Origin: Stutzerimonas azotifigens
GTDB lineage: Bacteria; Pseudomonadota; Gammaproteobacteria; Pseudomonadales; Pseudomonadaceae
DNA length: 64,000 nucleotides
Reading direction: 5' to 3'
Assembly (NCBI RefSeq): GCF_013522725.1
Contig: NZ_JAAMRF010000004.1
Location: 407,037 to 471,036 of the forward strand
Position 1 is the first letter of the stretch. Each line of letters starts with the position of its first letter. Both the position numbers and the translations under genes were made by a program. Below, one piece after another: positions 9,349-19,701 of this stretch. The notes under the pieces are model-generated. The model worked only from the letters and a program-made list of their open reading frames with translations, ran no database searches and was not told the origin of the DNA.

Positions 9349-10319
9349 CAGGCGTCCGCAGGCGGCAGATCGAGCAGCCGGTGGGCAATGTCCGCCGCGG
9401 CGCGCACCAGCGCATCGGCGATGCAGGGTTCGGACGCCGAGTGGCCGGCCTCACGGATGATATGCAGCTTGCTGTTGGGCCAGGCCTTGTGCAGCGCCCA
9501 GGCATTGTCCAGCGGGCAGATCAGGTCATAGCGGCCATGCACGATGATCCCTGGCAGGTGAGCGATTTTGGGCATGTCGCGCAGCAGCTGGTCCGGCTCG
9601 AGAAACGCCCGATTGACGAAGTAATGGCATTCGATACGCGCCAGCGAAAGGGCTCGGTGGGCATCGGTGAAGCGCTCGACCACCTGGTGGTTCGGGCGCA
9701 GCGTGGCGGTTCGACCTTCCCAGCATGACCAGGCCTTGGCGGCATGCATCTGGGCGATCTGGTCGTTGCCAGTCAGACGCCGGTAGAACGCCTGCATCAA
9801 GTCACCGCGCTCCTCGGGAGGAATCGGCGCGAGAAAGTCTTCCCAGTAATCGGGGAACAGTCGGCTGGCACCTTCCTGATAGAACCAGTGCAGGTCCTGC
9901 GGACGGCAGAGAAAGATGCCGCGCAGGATCAACGCCTGCACCCGCTCCGGATGCGCCTGGGCGTAGGCCAACGCCAGTGTGGAGCCCCAGGACCCGCCGA
10001 ACAGCACCCAACCGTCGATGCGGAGAAACTCACGGATGCGCTCGATATCGGCGATCAGATGTCCGGTGGTGTTGTTCTCGAGGCTGGCGTGGGGCGTCGA
10101 GCGGCCGCTGCCGCGCTGATCGAAGGTAACGATGCGGTAAAGATTGGGATCGAAGAAGCGTCTGCTCAAACCATCGCAGCCGGCACCCGGGCCACCGTGT
10201 ATAAAGAGCACCGGCAGGCCACCGGGAGTGCCGCTTTCATCCAGATAAAGCACGTGACCGTCACCGACCGGCAGTTCGTGCCGGGCGTAGGGTTTGATTT
10301 CTGGAAACAGGTTCTGCAT
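9348..10319 (-). CDS. pip: Proline iminopeptidase
   Basis: Alpha/beta-hydrolase that removes N-terminal proline from peptides (S33 family), 323 residues. The oxyanion region HGGPGAGC, the nucleophile elbow [13 protein letters not shown] and the C-terminal histidine in [10 protein letters not shown] are all present. The start [14 protein letters not shown] is chosen because GGAGAG lies 6-7 bases upstream and it matches family N-termini; an extended frame reaches 10367. Coupled to dtd by an ATGA overlap. Confidence 0.95.
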   Translation of the reverse strand: MQNLFPEIKPYARHELPVGDGHVLYLDESGTPGGLPVLFIHGGPGAGCDGLSRRFFDPNLYRIVTFDQRGSGRSTPHASLENNTTGHLIADIERIREFLRIDGWVLFGGSWGSTLALAYAQAHPERVQALILRGIFLCRPQDLHWFYQEGASRLFPDYWEDFLAPIPPEERGDLMQAFYRRLTGNDQIAQMHAAKAWSCWEGRTATLRPNHQVVERFTDAHRALSLARIECHYFVNRAFLEPDQLLRDMPKIAHLPGIIVHGRYDLICPLDNAWALHKAWPNSKLHIIREAGHSASEPCIADALVRAAADIAHRLLDLPPADA

Positions 10320-10455
10320 GAAGCTCTCCCGAGTCTGCGGCGCGCTGCGCCGGTTAGGTCTTCCCATGGCTGGCGCCGTTGCGACTGCCCTCCCGCCCTT
10401 GGCTTATATCCAGGCTTGGCCTGTGGGCATCATAACCACGAATCAGGAGTAGAGC

Positions 10456-10887
10456 ATGCCCCTGCAAAAGCTGATGTTGCCGCTGATCATCATTATGGCA
10501 TTGCTGCACGGCTGCGCCCGCGACGACGCGCTGGCGGAGCTGGAGGCCGCCACGCGCAGGCTGCAGGAGAATATCGAGGCGCACCGCACCTCGGCGGTGA
10601 TGGAGCAGTTGGCAAGCGATTTTCACGCGGGCGACGAGCGTGACCGCGTTTGGGCGCAACGCACGATGACGTTGCTGTTCATGCGCCATCGATCGATCAA
10701 CGTCATAGCCCTGAGCCAGTCGAGCCGACTCGATCCGACCTACAGCAACAAGGGCTATACCGATGCCCAGGTCACGTTGACGGGCGCCGAGGGATTGATC
10801 CCCGACAGCGTTCGCCACTACAGCGTTCGGCTTGAATGGTGGCGCGAGGACGGGGACTGGCGCTTGGCGCGGCTACACTGGGACTGA
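10456..10887 (+). CDS. Putative lipoprotein with NTF2-like C-terminal part
   Basis: Protein of 143 residues with a lipoprotein signal peptide ending in the lipobox LLHGC (Cys about 21), so probably membrane-anchored. The mature part begins with a helix (ALAELEAATRRLQENIEAH). It ends with alternating strands HYSVRLEWWREDGDWRLARLHW, which look like the closing sheet of an NTF2/SnoaL-like fold. That fold call is inference. AGGAG lies 6 bases before the ATG. Transcribed divergently from pip. Confidence 0.8.
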   Translation: MPLQKLMLPLIIIMALLHGCARDDALAELEAATRRLQENIEAHRTSAVMEQLASDFHAGDERDRVWAQRTMTLLFMRHRSINVIALSQSSRLDPTYSNKGYTDAQVTLTGAEGLIPDSVRHYSVRLEWWREDGDWRLARLHWD

Positions 10888-10893
10888 GCGGCC

Positions 10894-11457
10894 TCAGGGC
10901 AGCGGCTGTTCGATGGCCTCGTCGTCCAGCCGCCAGATCAGCTGGCCGGTGTCGTAGCCACGCTTGTGCGCCTCGGCCAGCAGGCGCGTCTGGATCTGCG
11001 TCGAAACCGTTGGCGTGCGCGACAGCAGCCACAGGTATTTGCGGTCAGGGTGACCGACCAGCGCGGTTTTGTAACCCTCGTCGAGGTACAGGATCCAGTA
11101 ATCGCCCTTGGTGAGCCCCGGCAGCAGCTTGCTGGCCCAATTGTCGAAGCGCACCCACAGCTTGTCGGTTTCATCCTCGACCTGTGGCCAGGCCTCGCCG
11201 GTAGCCTCCTGCCAATCGCCGTTCAGCGTCCGGCAGCGGTTGGTCACCGCGATGCGGCCATCGCCCTTGCGCTGGTAGTGCGCCTCGGACTGGACACACT
11301 TGCGCTGGAAGAACATCGGCAGCCTCGCCAGCTCGTACCAGGTGCCCTGATAACGGTCGAGATCGACATGGCCGACCGTAAGCGGAGGCGTCTGTGACGA
11401 AGAGCTGGCGCAGCCGGCGACCAGAGCAACGAACAGAACGGCGAACAGATAACGCAT
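10894..11457 (-). CDS. blc: Outer-membrane lipocalin Blc
   Basis: Bacterial lipocalin, a small lipid-binding outer-membrane lipoprotein linked to envelope stress and phospholipid handling. A signal peptide ends in the lipobox LVAGC. The lipocalin signature GTWYELARLP follows at about residue 40, with later motifs KGDYWILYLDEGYKTALVGHPDRKYLWLLSRTP. Length (187) is normal. Another small lipoprotein gene follows upstream on the same strand, 37 bases away. Confidence 0.93.
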   Translation of the reverse strand: MRYLFAVLFVALVAGCASSSSQTPPLTVGHVDLDRYQGTWYELARLPMFFQRKCVQSEAHYQRKGDGRIAVTNRCRTLNGDWQEATGEAWPQVEDETDKLWVRFDNWASKLLPGLTKGDYWILYLDEGYKTALVGHPDRKYLWLLSRTPTVSTQIQTRLLAEAHKRGYDTGQLIWRLDDEAIEQPLP

Positions 11458-11494
11458 GGCGGCTCCCTGCGGAACCGCCCGAGGTCGGTCCCGC

Positions 11495-11749
11495 TTACTT
11501 CAGTCCCTTGCCGGAAAACATCATCACGTCGTCGCCGGCATACTGGATGCTGATGAATCGGTTCTTGTCGCCCCAGGTGCAGCTGGACACGCCCAGCGCA
11601 CCGGCGCAGTCGGAGGGTTTGCCGAGCAGCGCCTCGACCTCGGAGCGATGCATGCCGGCATGCAGCTTTGCGTAGTTGTCCTGGGTGATCGGATTACAGG
11701 CTCCGAGAAACAACGCGCAGCCCATCAGGGCGAGATGACGCAGCGACAT
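11495..11749 (-). CDS. Small SmpA/OmlA-like lipoprotein
   Basis: An 84-residue lipoprotein: a signal peptide with lipobox LGAC, then a short alpha-alpha-beta domain (KLHAGMHRSEVEALLGKPSDC, then SSCTWGDKNRFISIQYAGD). This resembles the SmpA/OmlA (BamE-like) or DUF3862 fold. Function unknown. The inner ATG (MSLRHLAL) is preferred because AGAGG sits 9 bases upstream; the ATG four codons earlier abuts that AGAGG. Same strand as blc and possibly co-transcribed. Confidence 0.78.
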   Translation of the reverse strand: MSLRHLALMGCALFLGACNPITQDNYAKLHAGMHRSEVEALLGKPSDCAGALGVSSCTWGDKNRFISIQYAGDDVMMFSGKGLK

Positions 11750-11886
11750 GAAAACCATCCTCTGATTTCGCAAAGCGCCTAGCTTCTCACAGCCGTACGG
11801 CCATCTCACGCCTCTGGTTAGGAGGCCGGGGCGACCTGGAGGTTCCGTATCCTGTGCTGCTTGAGGTGAAGGAGATGCTGCAGCGT

Positions 11887-12492
11887 TCAGAAGCGCGAGC
11901 CCGGCTCGCGTAGAAACTGCACTTCGGCCTCGCTGGACGCGCGGCCAAGTACGTCGTTTCGATGAGGGAAGCGACCGAAGCGCGCGATCACGTCGCGATG
12001 ACGTACGGCAAAGGTCAGGAAGTCTTCGAACAGTGGGCGCTCTTCGGGTGCGGCGATGTCTCGCAGGAGGGTGAACTGAACGACGGCGATATCCTGCAGC
12101 GCAAGGTTCTCGGCGTGTTCGCAGACCAGATAGATGAACACCCGCTGAATCGGTGACAACAGCACGTCACCGCCCTGGGCCATGCCATCGTGCACCAGAT
12201 GCTGGGCACGCTCGTCACCAGCGAAGGCCTTCGGGGTGCCGCGGTGGATCATGCGGGGGAGCTGGTCGAGCAGCAGGATCAGCGCCAGCCAACCCTCGGG
12301 CGTGCTCGACCAGCTATCCAGATCGCCCGCCAGCGCCTGCTCGACCTGGGGGCCGAAACGCCGACGGGCATCATCGTCCTGAGCCGCCTTGTAGCCGAAC
12401 CAGAGGCCTTGCTTCTCGGCGGCGATCTCGATCGACGTGGTGCCCTGGCCGAACCACCAGTCCAGCAAGTCCTGCCAGGGCGGCGCTCGCAT
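11887..12492 (-). CDS. DUF924 family protein
   Basis: Protein of 201 residues with a TPR-like helical fold of the DUF924 family, function unknown. Family features include the N-terminal LLDWWFG, the EGWLALILLLDQLPRMIHRGTP segment, and the C-terminal RFGRFPHRNDVLGR. Its ATG overlaps the stop of fbp (ATGA), so it is translated with fbp. Confidence 0.88.
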   Translation of the reverse strand: MRAPPWQDLLDWWFGQGTTSIEIAAEKQGLWFGYKAAQDDDARRRFGPQVEQALAGDLDSWSSTPEGWLALILLLDQLPRMIHRGTPKAFAGDERAQHLVHDGMAQGGDVLLSPIQRVFIYLVCEHAENLALQDIAVVQFTLLRDIAAPEERPLFEDFLTFAVRHRDVIARFGRFPHRNDVLGRASSEAEVQFLREPGSRF

Positions 12493-13502
12493 CAGCCCTG
12501 GTGGTAGCCGGTGACGCGCTCGACTTCTTCCTTGGAGCCCAGAAACACTGCGACACGTTCGTGAAGCGATTTGGGCTGGACGTCGAGGATGCGTTGCTGG
12601 CCATTGGTGGCCATGCCGCCGGCCTGCTCGATGATGAAGGACATCGGGTTGGCCTCGTACATCAGGCGCAGCTTGCCGGGCTTGTCCGGCTCACGCGCGT
12701 CGCGCGGGTACATGAAGATGCCGCCGCGGGTCAGGATGCGGTGCACGTCGGCCACCATCGAGGCGATCCAGCGCATGTTGTAGTTCTTGCCCAGAGGACC
12801 TTCCTCGCCAGCCAGAAGCTCGCTGACGTAGCGCTGCACCGGCGGCTCCCAGTGGCGCTGGTTGGACATGTTGATGGCGAACTCGGCGGTGCTTTGCGGC
12901 ACGTTCATATTCTCGTGAGTGAGCACGAAGCTGCCCAGCTCGCGGTCGAGGGTAAAGCCTTTGACGCCGTCGCCCAGGGTCAGGATGAGCATGGTCTGCG
13001 GGCCGTACACCGCGTAGCCCGCGGCAACCTGCTTGGTACCCGGCTGGAGGAACGCCTCTTCACCGAGCGCGTCGTTCTGGCTGAAGCAGTCGCCTGGGCA
13101 ACGCAGCACCGAGAAGATGGTGCCGACCGAGACGTTGACGTCGATGTTGGAGGAGCCGTCGAGCGGATCGAACAGCAGCAGATAGGCGCCTTTCGGGTAG
13201 CGACCGGGGATCTGGTACGGCTTGTCCATTTCTTCGGAAGCCATGCCGGCCAGCGTGCCGCCCCATTCGTTGGCTTCGAGCAGGATCTCGTTGGACATGA
13301 CGTCCAGCTTCTTTTGCACCTCGCCCTGTACGTTTTCGGTGTCCGTGCTGCCGAGTACCCCACCCAACGCGCCTTTGGATACGGCATGGCTGATCGCCTT
13401 GCATGCGCGCGCGACCACCTCGACGAGGAAGCGCAGATCCGCCGGTGTGTTGTGACTTCGGGTCTGCTCGATCAGGTAGCGGCTGAGGGTCGTACGTGAC
13501 AT
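12492..13502 (-). CDS. fbp: Fructose-1,6-bisphosphatase class 1
   Basis: Gluconeogenic enzyme hydrolysing fructose-1,6-bisphosphate, 336 residues as in other pseudomonads. The metal/phosphate motif [20 protein letters not shown] and the substrate-side segment [19 protein letters not shown] are present. The start [13 protein letters not shown] is chosen on the family N-terminus; a 19-residue extension upstream is not supported. With pckA in this window it covers two irreversible steps of gluconeogenesis. Overlaps DUF924 downstream. Confidence 0.97.
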   Translation of the reverse strand: MSRTTLSRYLIEQTRSHNTPADLRFLVEVVARACKAISHAVSKGALGGVLGSTDTENVQGEVQKKLDVMSNEILLEANEWGGTLAGMASEEMDKPYQIPGRYPKGAYLLLFDPLDGSSNIDVNVSVGTIFSVLRCPGDCFSQNDALGEEAFLQPGTKQVAAGYAVYGPQTMLILTLGDGVKGFTLDRELGSFVLTHENMNVPQSTAEFAINMSNQRHWEPPVQRYVSELLAGEEGPLGKNYNMRWIASMVADVHRILTRGGIFMYPRDAREPDKPGKLRLMYEANPMSFIIEQAGGMATNGQQRILDVQPKSLHERVAVFLGSKEEVERVTGYHQG

Positions 13503-13706
13503 GGAAGGCTCCAGGGTGGGGGATCGGCGCAGTTTAGCGCGGCGGCAGTGCGGTGGCACGGCAATATCTCCCCTGAGACCGGAGCCGCCAGCGCGAGTTC
13601 AGCGCGGCGTGCGCCACGCTCGTCACCCGGCACCAGCCCACCCTTCGTCCGCTAGCCCAGCGTCGCCACGGAACAGCCGGTGGCCACCCGGCGCATCGGC
13701 GATGCG

Positions 13707-16160
<2,454 letters not shown>

Positions 16161-16364
16161 GGGCTGACCTCGGGGACATTGGAAAAACACATGAAAGGTG
16201 GCCGCAGCGGCTGCCCGGCCACTCTTGCGATAGATTCCCTCAAGGGTTGCAGGTTTCATGCGGCTCTGCGTGACCGTCCGTCAGGGTTTCGCCTCATCGG
16301 ATTGACTGGATATTTTCCCCGCGCCGGCTATGATCGCGCGCCTCCCTGCCCTGGCCATGCTCCC
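16161..16364. promoter_or_regulatory. Divergent intergenic region between glgP and YcgN gene
   Basis: About 200 bases between two divergent starts must hold both promoters. A -10-like TATGAT lies in GGCTATGATCGC at about 16328-16335 for the rightward gene. A TTGACT further upstream is spaced too far for an ideal pair. No clear operator is visible. Confidence 0.35.
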
Positions 16365-16766
16365 GTGAAGACCAAAGTCATCCCCGCCGCCGACCTCGAT
16401 CGCCTCGAAACCTGGGCGCGCTACAGCAACGGAATGTGCCGCAGCTGCGACGCCACCTGCTGCACCCTGCCGGTCGAAACGCGTATCGACGACTTGATCC
16501 GTATCGGCGTGGTGGATGCCTTCGAACGCGACGAGCCGGGCAAGTCGATTGCCAAGCGGCTGATGAAGATGGGCGTGGTCGAGCGCTTCAACCAGAAGAC
16601 CGAGGTCTACACCCTGGTGCGCCTGGCCAACAACGACTGCCTGTATCTGGACCGCACCAGCCGCCTGTGCACCATCTACGACAAGCGCCCCGAGACCTGC
16701 CGCAACCATCCGCGCATCGGCCCGCGCCCCGGCTATTGCGCGTACCGCCCCAAAGCCGCGCGCTGA
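16365..16766 (+). CDS. YcgN family cysteine-cluster protein
   Basis: Protein of 133 residues of the YcgN/YkgJ type with a conserved cysteine cluster: CRSCDATCC near the N-terminus and LCTIYDKRPETCRNHPRIG then YC near the end. It probably binds zinc or an iron-sulfur cluster; function unknown. The start is a GTG at 16365 (encoding MKTKVIPAADLDRLE), because upstream codons read through the promoter region. Confidence 0.87.
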   Translation: MKTKVIPAADLDRLETWARYSNGMCRSCDATCCTLPVETRIDDLIRIGVVDAFERDEPGKSIAKRLMKMGVVERFNQKTEVYTLVRLANNDCLYLDRTSRLCTIYDKRPETCRNHPRIGPRPGYCAYRPKAAR

Positions 16767-16959
16767 AATCGGCGTAGCCGCGAGCCTCGTTTTCTCCACC
16801 TGATCGCATCCGCAGAGGCGGGACGGACACGCTGTGCCCGACCCTTGGGCCAGGTGTCAATCGACGCAACTGAATGGGCGGCGAGGCTGGCAAAAGCGTG
16901 ACTCAGCAGTCATGCTTGGCGTCTGCCTTGTCTTCGAAACATTTAGGAACCTCCTCGGC

Positions 16960-17412
16960 ATGAGCCGCGATAGTCGCTACCTGGAAGCCATCCTCCATCA
17001 CGACATCCCGCTGACGCGCGCCATGGGGCTGCGTGTACTGCAATGGGAAGGCCACGAGCTGCGCCTGAACGTCCCGCTGGAGGCCAACGTCAACCACAAG
17101 AGCAGCATGTTCGGCGGCAGTCTGTATTGCGCCTCGGTGCTGGCCGGCTGGGGTTGGTTGCACCTGCGGCTGCGCGAGGCGGGCATCGAAGACGGACATA
17201 TCGTCATTCACGAAGGCAAGATCGAATATCCGCTGCCCGTGGTCGACGATGCCGTGGCGATCTGCGCGGCGCCGGACGACGATGCCTGGGAGCGCTTCGA
17301 GACTATCTATCGCCGCCGCGGTCGTGCGCGCCTGACGCTGCAGAGCCGCATTCTTGCGGCCGATGGCCGTGACGCGGTGCGCTTCACCGGCCAGTTCGTC
17401 CTGCACAAGTGA
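16960..17412 (+). CDS. YiiD C-terminal-type thioesterase (hotdog fold)
   Basis: Protein of 150 residues resembling the putative thioesterase domain found at the C-terminus of YiiD. It has the hotdog-fold pattern VNHKSSMFGGSLYCASVLAGWGWLHLRL with a conserved asparagine/glycine turn, then strands ending in RFTGQFVLHK. The ATG at 16960 (MSRDSRYLEAIL) follows AGGAAC; an in-frame ATG at 16912 would add 16 residues and cannot be excluded. Substrate unknown. Confidence 0.75.
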   Translation: MSRDSRYLEAILHHDIPLTRAMGLRVLQWEGHELRLNVPLEANVNHKSSMFGGSLYCASVLAGWGWLHLRLREAGIEDGHIVIHEGKIEYPLPVVDDAVAICAAPDDDAWERFETIYRRRGRARLTLQSRILAADGRDAVRFTGQFVLHK

Positions 17413-17445
17413 GACGCCCCCGCAGGCATGGCGCCTGCGTAGCGG

Positions 17446-18264
17446 TCAGCCGCGGTTGGCCAGCTCTATCAGTCGATCGCGCCAGGACACGCCCTGCGGC
17501 AGCGCCAGGAACGAAGGGTTGAGAAAGTCTGCCCGCGCGGCGTAATCCAGCGGCACTCCGGTCACGTCCAGCACCTCGCCGCCGGCGCCTTCGAGCACAC
17601 CCTGGGCCGCGGCCGTGTCCCACTGCGAGGTAGGCGCCAGCCGCGGATAGCAGTCGGCTTCGCCCTCGGCCAGCAGGCAGAGCTTGAGCGAACTGCCGAT
17701 ATTGACCAGTTCCAGCGCGTCGAAGGTCTGCTTCAGCCCGGCGATCAGCCGCTCCTGTGCCGCGCTGGAGTGGCGCCGGCTGGCCACCACACGCAACGTC
17801 CCCGAATTTTCGCTACGCACGCGCAGCGGCTTGGCTTCGCCGCTGCTCTCCGAGGCCCAGGCACCGATGTCGCTGCCGCCGTAATAACACCGGCCCGTGG
17901 CAGGAATGCCGACCACGCCGAAGACCACACGACCCTCCTCGATCAGCGCCACGTTAACGGTGAATTCTTCGCTGCCGGCAATGAATTCCTTGGTGCCGTC
18001 CAGCGGATCGACCAGCCACCAGCGCGTCCACCTGGCGCGCTGCTCCAGCGGCAGATCGCAGGCCTCCTCCGAGAGCACCGGAATCGACCCATCCAGCGCC
18101 GACAGCTTGTCGCTGAGCAGATGGTGAGCCGCCAGATCGGCGGCGGTGACGGGCGAGGCGTCGGCCTTTTCCTCGACGGCCAACTCGCTGCGCCAGTACG
18201 GCAGAATCACATCGCCGGCCTCGCGAACCAGGTCGATCACCGCCGATAGGTAAGGATGGCTCAT
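17446..18264 (-). CDS. cysQ: 3'(2'),5'-bisphosphate nucleotidase CysQ
   Basis: Inositol-monophosphatase-fold enzyme that converts PAP to AMP, supporting sulfate assimilation. The 272-residue protein has both metal-binding signatures: WWLVDPLDGTKEFI and, near the end, QWDTAAAQGVLEGAGG. Its ATG overlaps the nudE stop (ATGA). The cysQ-nudE pairing is common in gammaproteobacteria. Confidence 0.95.
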   Translation of the reverse strand: MSHPYLSAVIDLVREAGDVILPYWRSELAVEEKADASPVTAADLAAHHLLSDKLSALDGSIPVLSEEACDLPLEQRARWTRWWLVDPLDGTKEFIAGSEEFTVNVALIEEGRVVFGVVGIPATGRCYYGGSDIGAWASESSGEAKPLRVRSENSGTLRVVASRRHSSAAQERLIAGLKQTFDALELVNIGSSLKLCLLAEGEADCYPRLAPTSQWDTAAAQGVLEGAGGEVLDVTGVPLDYAARADFLNPSFLALPQGVSWRDRLIELANRG

Positions 18265-18827
18265 AGGGTCAGCTCCCCTCGTTGCTGAAGCAGATCGCGC
18301 GCCAGATAAAGCGCGGCCAGAGCGCGCCCTTCACTGAATTGCGGATGCTGGATGAAACTCGACAGCTCGCGCAGATTGACCCGGTCCACGCGCATGGGCT
18401 CTGGCTCGTCGCCAGCCAGCTGCTCCGGATAGAGGTCCTGGGCGAGCACGACTTGAATCTTCTGACTCATGTAACCGGGAGAAAGTGACAGCTCGGCCAG
18501 ATGCTCCAGACGACGCGCGCCAAATCCGGCCTCTTCCTTGAGTTCGCGATTGGCGGCCTCCAGCACATCCTCGCCGGGCTCAATCAATCCCTTGGGCAGC
18601 GACAGCTCGTATTCGTCCGTACCGCCGCAATACTCCTCGACGAGCACCACGTGCTCGGCATCCTCCAGGGCGACGATCATCACCGCGCCATAGCCGGCAC
18701 CCTTGCCGACCAGCCGTTCGTAGGTTCGCTCCACGCCATTGGCGAAGCGCAGCTGCAATTCCTCGACACGGAACAGACGGCTGGTGGCAACGATCTCGCG
18801 GGCGAGCACGGTGGGTTTCTGGCGCAT
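18261..18827 (-). CDS. nudE: ADP compounds hydrolase NudE
   Basis: Nudix hydrolase acting on ADP-ribose, Ap3A and NADH-type substrates. The 188-residue protein carries an intact Nudix box GLIEPGEDVLEAANRELKEE followed by AGFG. The start MRQKPTVLA is preceded by CAGGAG; the open frame reaches 19016 with no support. Overlaps cysQ by ATGA. Confidence 0.94.
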   Translation of the reverse strand: MRQKPTVLAREIVATSRLFRVEELQLRFANGVERTYERLVGKGAGYGAVMIVALEDAEHVVLVEEYCGGTDEYELSLPKGLIEPGEDVLEAANRELKEEAGFGARRLEHLAELSLSPGYMSQKIQVVLAQDLYPEQLAGDEPEPMRVDRVNLRELSSFIQHPQFSEGRALAALYLARDLLQQRGELTL

Positions 18828-18933
18828 GGCATCACTCCTGGAAACGCGAGGGGCTATCATACCCCGGCTTATTGCAACGACCGCGACCGGTTTACGACCA
18901 AGGCCTTCCTTCCTGCCGACCGACGAGCCCGCT

Positions 18934-19614
18934 ATGACCGCACCCTTGCGCTGGTCCGACATCGACACCGTCCTGCTCGACATGGACGGCACCTTGCTGG
19001 ACCTGCATTTCGACAATCATTTCTGGCTCCAGTATCTGCCGCAGCGCTACGCCGAACGCCACGGCATCAGCCCGGCGATGGCCGAGCTGGAACTGGCGCC
19101 GCTGTTCAAGGAGCACCAGGGCCGGCTGACCTGGTACTGCATCGATTTCTGGACCCAGGAACTCGATCTGCCGATTCGCCAGATGAAGCGCGAAATCGCC
19201 GATCTGATTGCCCTGCGCCCTGCCGCCGACCTGTTTCTCGGCGCCCTGCGCCAGGCCGGCAAACGCGTCGCCCTGATCACCAATGCTCACCGCGACTCGC
19301 TGTCGCTCAAGCTCGAGCGCATCGAACTGGCGCCCTGGTTCGACCGCATGATCAGCTCCCACGACTATGGTTTTCCCAAGGAAGACCAGCAGTTCTGGTT
19401 CGCCCTGCAGCACGATTTTCCGTTCGACCCGGCGCGCACGCTGTTCATTGACGACAGCCTGTCGGTGCTGCGCAGTGCCGCGCGCTTCGGCGTGGCCCAC
19501 CTGCTTGCGGTGCGTGAGCCAGACAGTCGTGGCGGCCCACGCGATACCGAGGAATTTTCCGCCGTGGAGGATTACCTTGCATTGGTCCGCAGCCTGACCG
19601 GCCTCGTCGATTGA
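18934..19614 (+). CDS. yrfG: GMP/IMP nucleotidase YrfG
   Basis: HAD-superfamily purine 5'-nucleotidase. The 226-residue protein has HAD motif I LLDMDGTLLDL, motif II ALITNAH, the conserved lysine in FPKEDQQFW and motif IV FIDDSLSVL. It is divergent from nudE, as in E. coli where the two genes are neighbours. The ATG at 18934 is set by family length; longer frames run back into the nudE region. Confidence 0.93.
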   Translation: MTAPLRWSDIDTVLLDMDGTLLDLHFDNHFWLQYLPQRYAERHGISPAMAELELAPLFKEHQGRLTWYCIDFWTQELDLPIRQMKREIADLIALRPAADLFLGALRQAGKRVALITNAHRDSLSLKLERIELAPWFDRMISSHDYGFPKEDQQFWFALQHDFPFDPARTLFIDDSLSVLRSAARFGVAHLLAVREPDSRGGPRDTEEFSAVEDYLALVRSLTGLVD

Positions 19615-19662
19615 TTTGGCGACGCTTTACCGAAAGCATTTGACCAACCACACTCAGAGAAA

Positions 19663-19680
19663 GGTGAAGACTCCTTCACC
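19663..19680. promoter_or_regulatory. Inverted repeat upstream of the hybrid kinase gene
   Basis: GGTGAAG and CTTCACC form a perfect 7-bp inverted repeat with loop ACTC, 21 bases before the sensor kinase start. It could be a regulator site or a leader hairpin. No T-run follows, so a terminator for yrfG is less likely. Confidence 0.35.
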
Positions 19681-19701
19681 ACGTGTTCAATCGGACAGCA
19701 T

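Noticed and set aside
12153..13499. Plus-strand open frame opposite DUF924 and fbp
   Set aside because: Antisense shadow; both minus-strand genes have strong family motifs and an ATGA overlap.
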